Assembly (NCBI GenBank): GCA_002399735.1
Contig: DHEF01000008.1
Location: forward strand, 44,814-108,813
DNA: 64,000 nt
Direction: 5' to 3'
From: Chitinophagaceae bacterium UBA4857
GTDB lineage: Bacteria > Bacteroidota > Bacteroidia > Chitinophagales > Chitinophagaceae
Shown: positions 62,449-64,000 of the stretch, piece after piece
Layout: the number at the start of each line of letters is the position of its first letter
Numbering within the stretch: position 1 is the first letter of the stretch
Program-made: the position numbers and the translations under genes
Notes under the pieces: generated by a model
Database searches by the model: none
What the model saw: only the letters and a program-made list of their open reading frames with translations
Told to the model about the DNA's origin: nothing

Positions 62449-62774
62449 TTTTTATTTTTTGCTACCAGCGTCCCTCCCTTGATTGGGCTTCCGTTGTGTC
62501 ACTCACTTGTGCTGCAACAACGCTATGCATCAATGAGGCTAATCCAATAACTAATATCGAATTAATTCTATTGGTCATTTTGCAATACCCCGTATTTTAA
62601 TCGGGGTCGTCCGGTAATTCTACTCAGCAATATGCAGGTATCACTATATAATTTACGCTTACCTGTTATAGACAACTTCGGTTCTTGAGACACGAACCGA
62701 GGCTTTTGAGACACCATGCTGGCGTCTCAACATAATTCACGATTAACCATGAACAATTAACCATGAACTATCAA
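62449..62774. repeat. Repeat-filled gap with dispersed repeat and hairpins
   Basis: 326 bp without a gene. 62460-62640 is a dispersed-repeat copy with TACCAGCGTCCCTCCCTTG at 62463, GTTGTGTCACTCAC at 62493 and the 47 bp core at 62531-62577. 62678-62702 (TTCGGTTC/GAACCGAG) and 62706-62730 (11 bp stem TTGAGACaCCA / TGGcGTCTCAA) are hairpins that share TTGAGACAC. 62738-62770 has ATTAACCATGAAC-type words. Confidence 0.7.
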
Positions 62775-63740
62775 CTACTTCCCTTTCTTAAAATATTTTA
62801 AATCTCTTACTTCTTTCTCGGTTAAGAAACGGTATTTACCACGTTCTACATTCTTTTTGGTAAGGCCGGCAAATACCACCCTGTCAAGGTTTTTTACATC
62901 GTAACCCAGCGATTCAAATATGCGGCGTACAATACGGTTGCGGCCGCTGTGAATTTCAACACCAATCTGTGTTTTGTCTTTTATATCGGCATAAGCCAAT
63001 ACATCCACATTGGCAGGACCATCTTCCAGTACCACACCTTTTAAAATCTGTTCAAAATGACCTTTTTCCAATGCCTTATTTAAGGTAACGTGGTACACTT
63101 TTTTAATCTGGTTGCTGGGGTGTGTCAATTTTTGCGATAATTCACCATCGTTGGTTAATAACAAAACGCCACTGGTGTTTCTGTCTAAACGGCCTACAGG
63201 GTACACTCTTTCAGGTGTTGCCTTGCCTATAATATCTAAAACAGTTTTGCGCTTTTGGGGATCGCTGGTTGTAGTTATAAAATCTTTGGGTTTGTTTAGT
63301 AAAATGTATACCAGATTTTTAGCCAGAAACACTCTTTTACCGTTTACACTTACTTCATCCGTATGCGATACTTTAAAACCAGGTTCGTTTACCACGGCTT
63401 TATTCACTTTTACCAGGCCTTGTTTCACCATTTCGGCCGCTTCGCGACGACCACAAATACCGGCATGCGCAATAAATTTGTTCAAGGGCATTTTATCATC
63501 GGTAACAGTACGCTCAATAGTTACGGGGTTGGTAATTACGGTTTCTTTACCCTTTCCTTTGCCAGTTTTTGAAACAATGGGTTGGCCGGTTTTGGCACGT
63601 TGTTCCGCTTTTTGTTGGTCAAAAAAAGCAGCTCTTTCTTTTTTGTAGGCTCTTTTTTCTTGTTTAAAGCCTTCTTTTATAGCGGCATTACTTTTCTTTT
63701 TGGCAAATTTATCAAATTGCCCTGCTGTACTTTTTTTCAT
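62775..63740 (-). CDS. RsuA/RluB-family pseudouridine synthase with basic N-terminal extension
   Basis: 321 aa from the ATG at 63740 (MKKSTAGQFDKFAKKKS). Residues about 1-80 are a lysine-rich extension (KKSNAAIKEGFKQEKRAYKKERAAFFDQQKAEQRAK). An S4 RNA-binding domain follows (MPLNKFIAHAGICGRREAAEMVKQGLVKVNKAVV, about 83-116), then the catalytic domain with Asp in YPVGRLDRNTSGVLLLTNDGEL. The ending GRNRIVRRIFESLGYDVKNLDRV is typical. It modifies 23S rRNA (RluB/E/F group) most likely. Confidence 0.92.
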   Translation of the reverse strand: MKKSTAGQFDKFAKKKSNAAIKEGFKQEKRAYKKERAAFFDQQKAEQRAKTGQPIVSKTGKGKGKETVITNPVTIERTVTDDKMPLNKFIAHAGICGRREAAEMVKQGLVKVNKAVVNEPGFKVSHTDEVSVNGKRVFLAKNLVYILLNKPKDFITTTSDPQKRKTVLDIIGKATPERVYPVGRLDRNTSGVLLLTNDGELSQKLTHPSNQIKKVYHVTLNKALEKGHFEQILKGVVLEDGPANVDVLAYADIKDKTQIGVEIHSGRNRIVRRIFESLGYDVKNLDRVVFAGLTKKNVERGKYRFLTEKEVRDLKYFKKGK

Positions 63741-64000
63741 GTTGTAGTAGTTTGCTGTTTTGCAACAGTAGATGAGGGGCAAAGTTACGCTAATTCGGGT
63801 TCAAAAGGTTCAATGTTCAAGAGGTTCCAGAAGTTGGAGGGTTAACATGTTGTTTTAGGTTTAATGTTGGGGAGTATTCTGCTTTAAGCTTTCTGCTTTC
63901 GGCATTAAGCGTTTAGCATTAAGCTTTGGGCTTTCTGCTGATTAGCGAACAGAACGTACAAGAGTGCGACCTTTAGATTTGTTTTTTTATGTATAAGGTT
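63741..64000. repeat. Window-end gap with repeat words
   Basis: 260 bp without a gene. 63797-63835 has GGTTCAATGTTC-type words, 63880-63930 has GCTTTAAGCTTTCTGC-type words, and 63934-63976 is a dispersed-repeat module (TTAGCGAACAGAACGTACAA then GAGTGCGACC). Confidence 0.55.

Overview
The window is chromosomal DNA from a member of the Bacteroidota, most likely a Chitinophagia/Chitinophagaceae-type bacterium. The evidence is type IX secretion and gliding parts (gldJ, porV), C-terminal T9SS sorting domains, a SusC/SusD pair driven by an ECF sigma factor and FecR, WG-repeat and OmpA-family surface proteins, leader regions without Shine-Dalgarno sites, and -7 boxes of the Bacteroidota type (TAnnTTTG), several of them only a few bases from the start codon. 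No rRNA, tRNA, CRISPR array, prophage or intact transposase was seen.

Layout. 0-9.6 kb: M20 dipeptidase, WG-repeat protein, L,D-transpeptidase, an operon of ECF sigma factor, anti-sigma factor and outer-membrane barrel, then gldJ. 10-20 kb: mostly housekeeping genes (porV, ispF, alanine dehydrogenase, tsaE, copper ATPase, a trans-sulfuration enzyme, pheS). 20-27 kb: an accessory-looking stretch with small orphan genes, a broken KilA-N gene, an HxlR/DoxX/pirin group, a second ECF sigma operon ending in an esterase, and a 1.26 kb gene-free block packed with repeats. 27-34 kb: a T9SS-exported RCC1/GEVED protein, a propeller-type histidine kinase and a response regulator that overlaps it tail to tail. 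34-39 kb: ileS followed by an unusual DksA-like protein with a histone H1-like tail, then a VOC protein. 39.8-51.1 kb: an 11 kb sigma/FecR/SusC/SusD/lipoprotein/zinc-protease locus that looks built for import and breakdown of peptides. 51-52 kb: the decayed 3' end of a second GEVED/T9SS gene. 52.6-55.7 kb: a TonB receptor, HMA-domain protein and cysteine-rich membrane protein, probably a metal (copper-like) operon. 56-64 kb: Gfo/Idh oxidoreductase, PBP4-type carboxypeptidase, RecQ, OmpA protein and two pseudouridine synthases.

The genes are mostly ordinary for the phylum. The most unusual content is between them. At least ten intergenic gaps carry copies of one dispersed repeat family. Two copies share 146 identical bases in inverted orientation 12.6 kb apart. 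A 509 bp segment with 26 bp perfect terminal inverted repeats holds an array of small REP-like hairpins. A second family of structured elements keeps its flanks constant while its central hairpin changes by compensating bases. Together with the H1-tailed DksA protein these are the best candidates for something undescribed.
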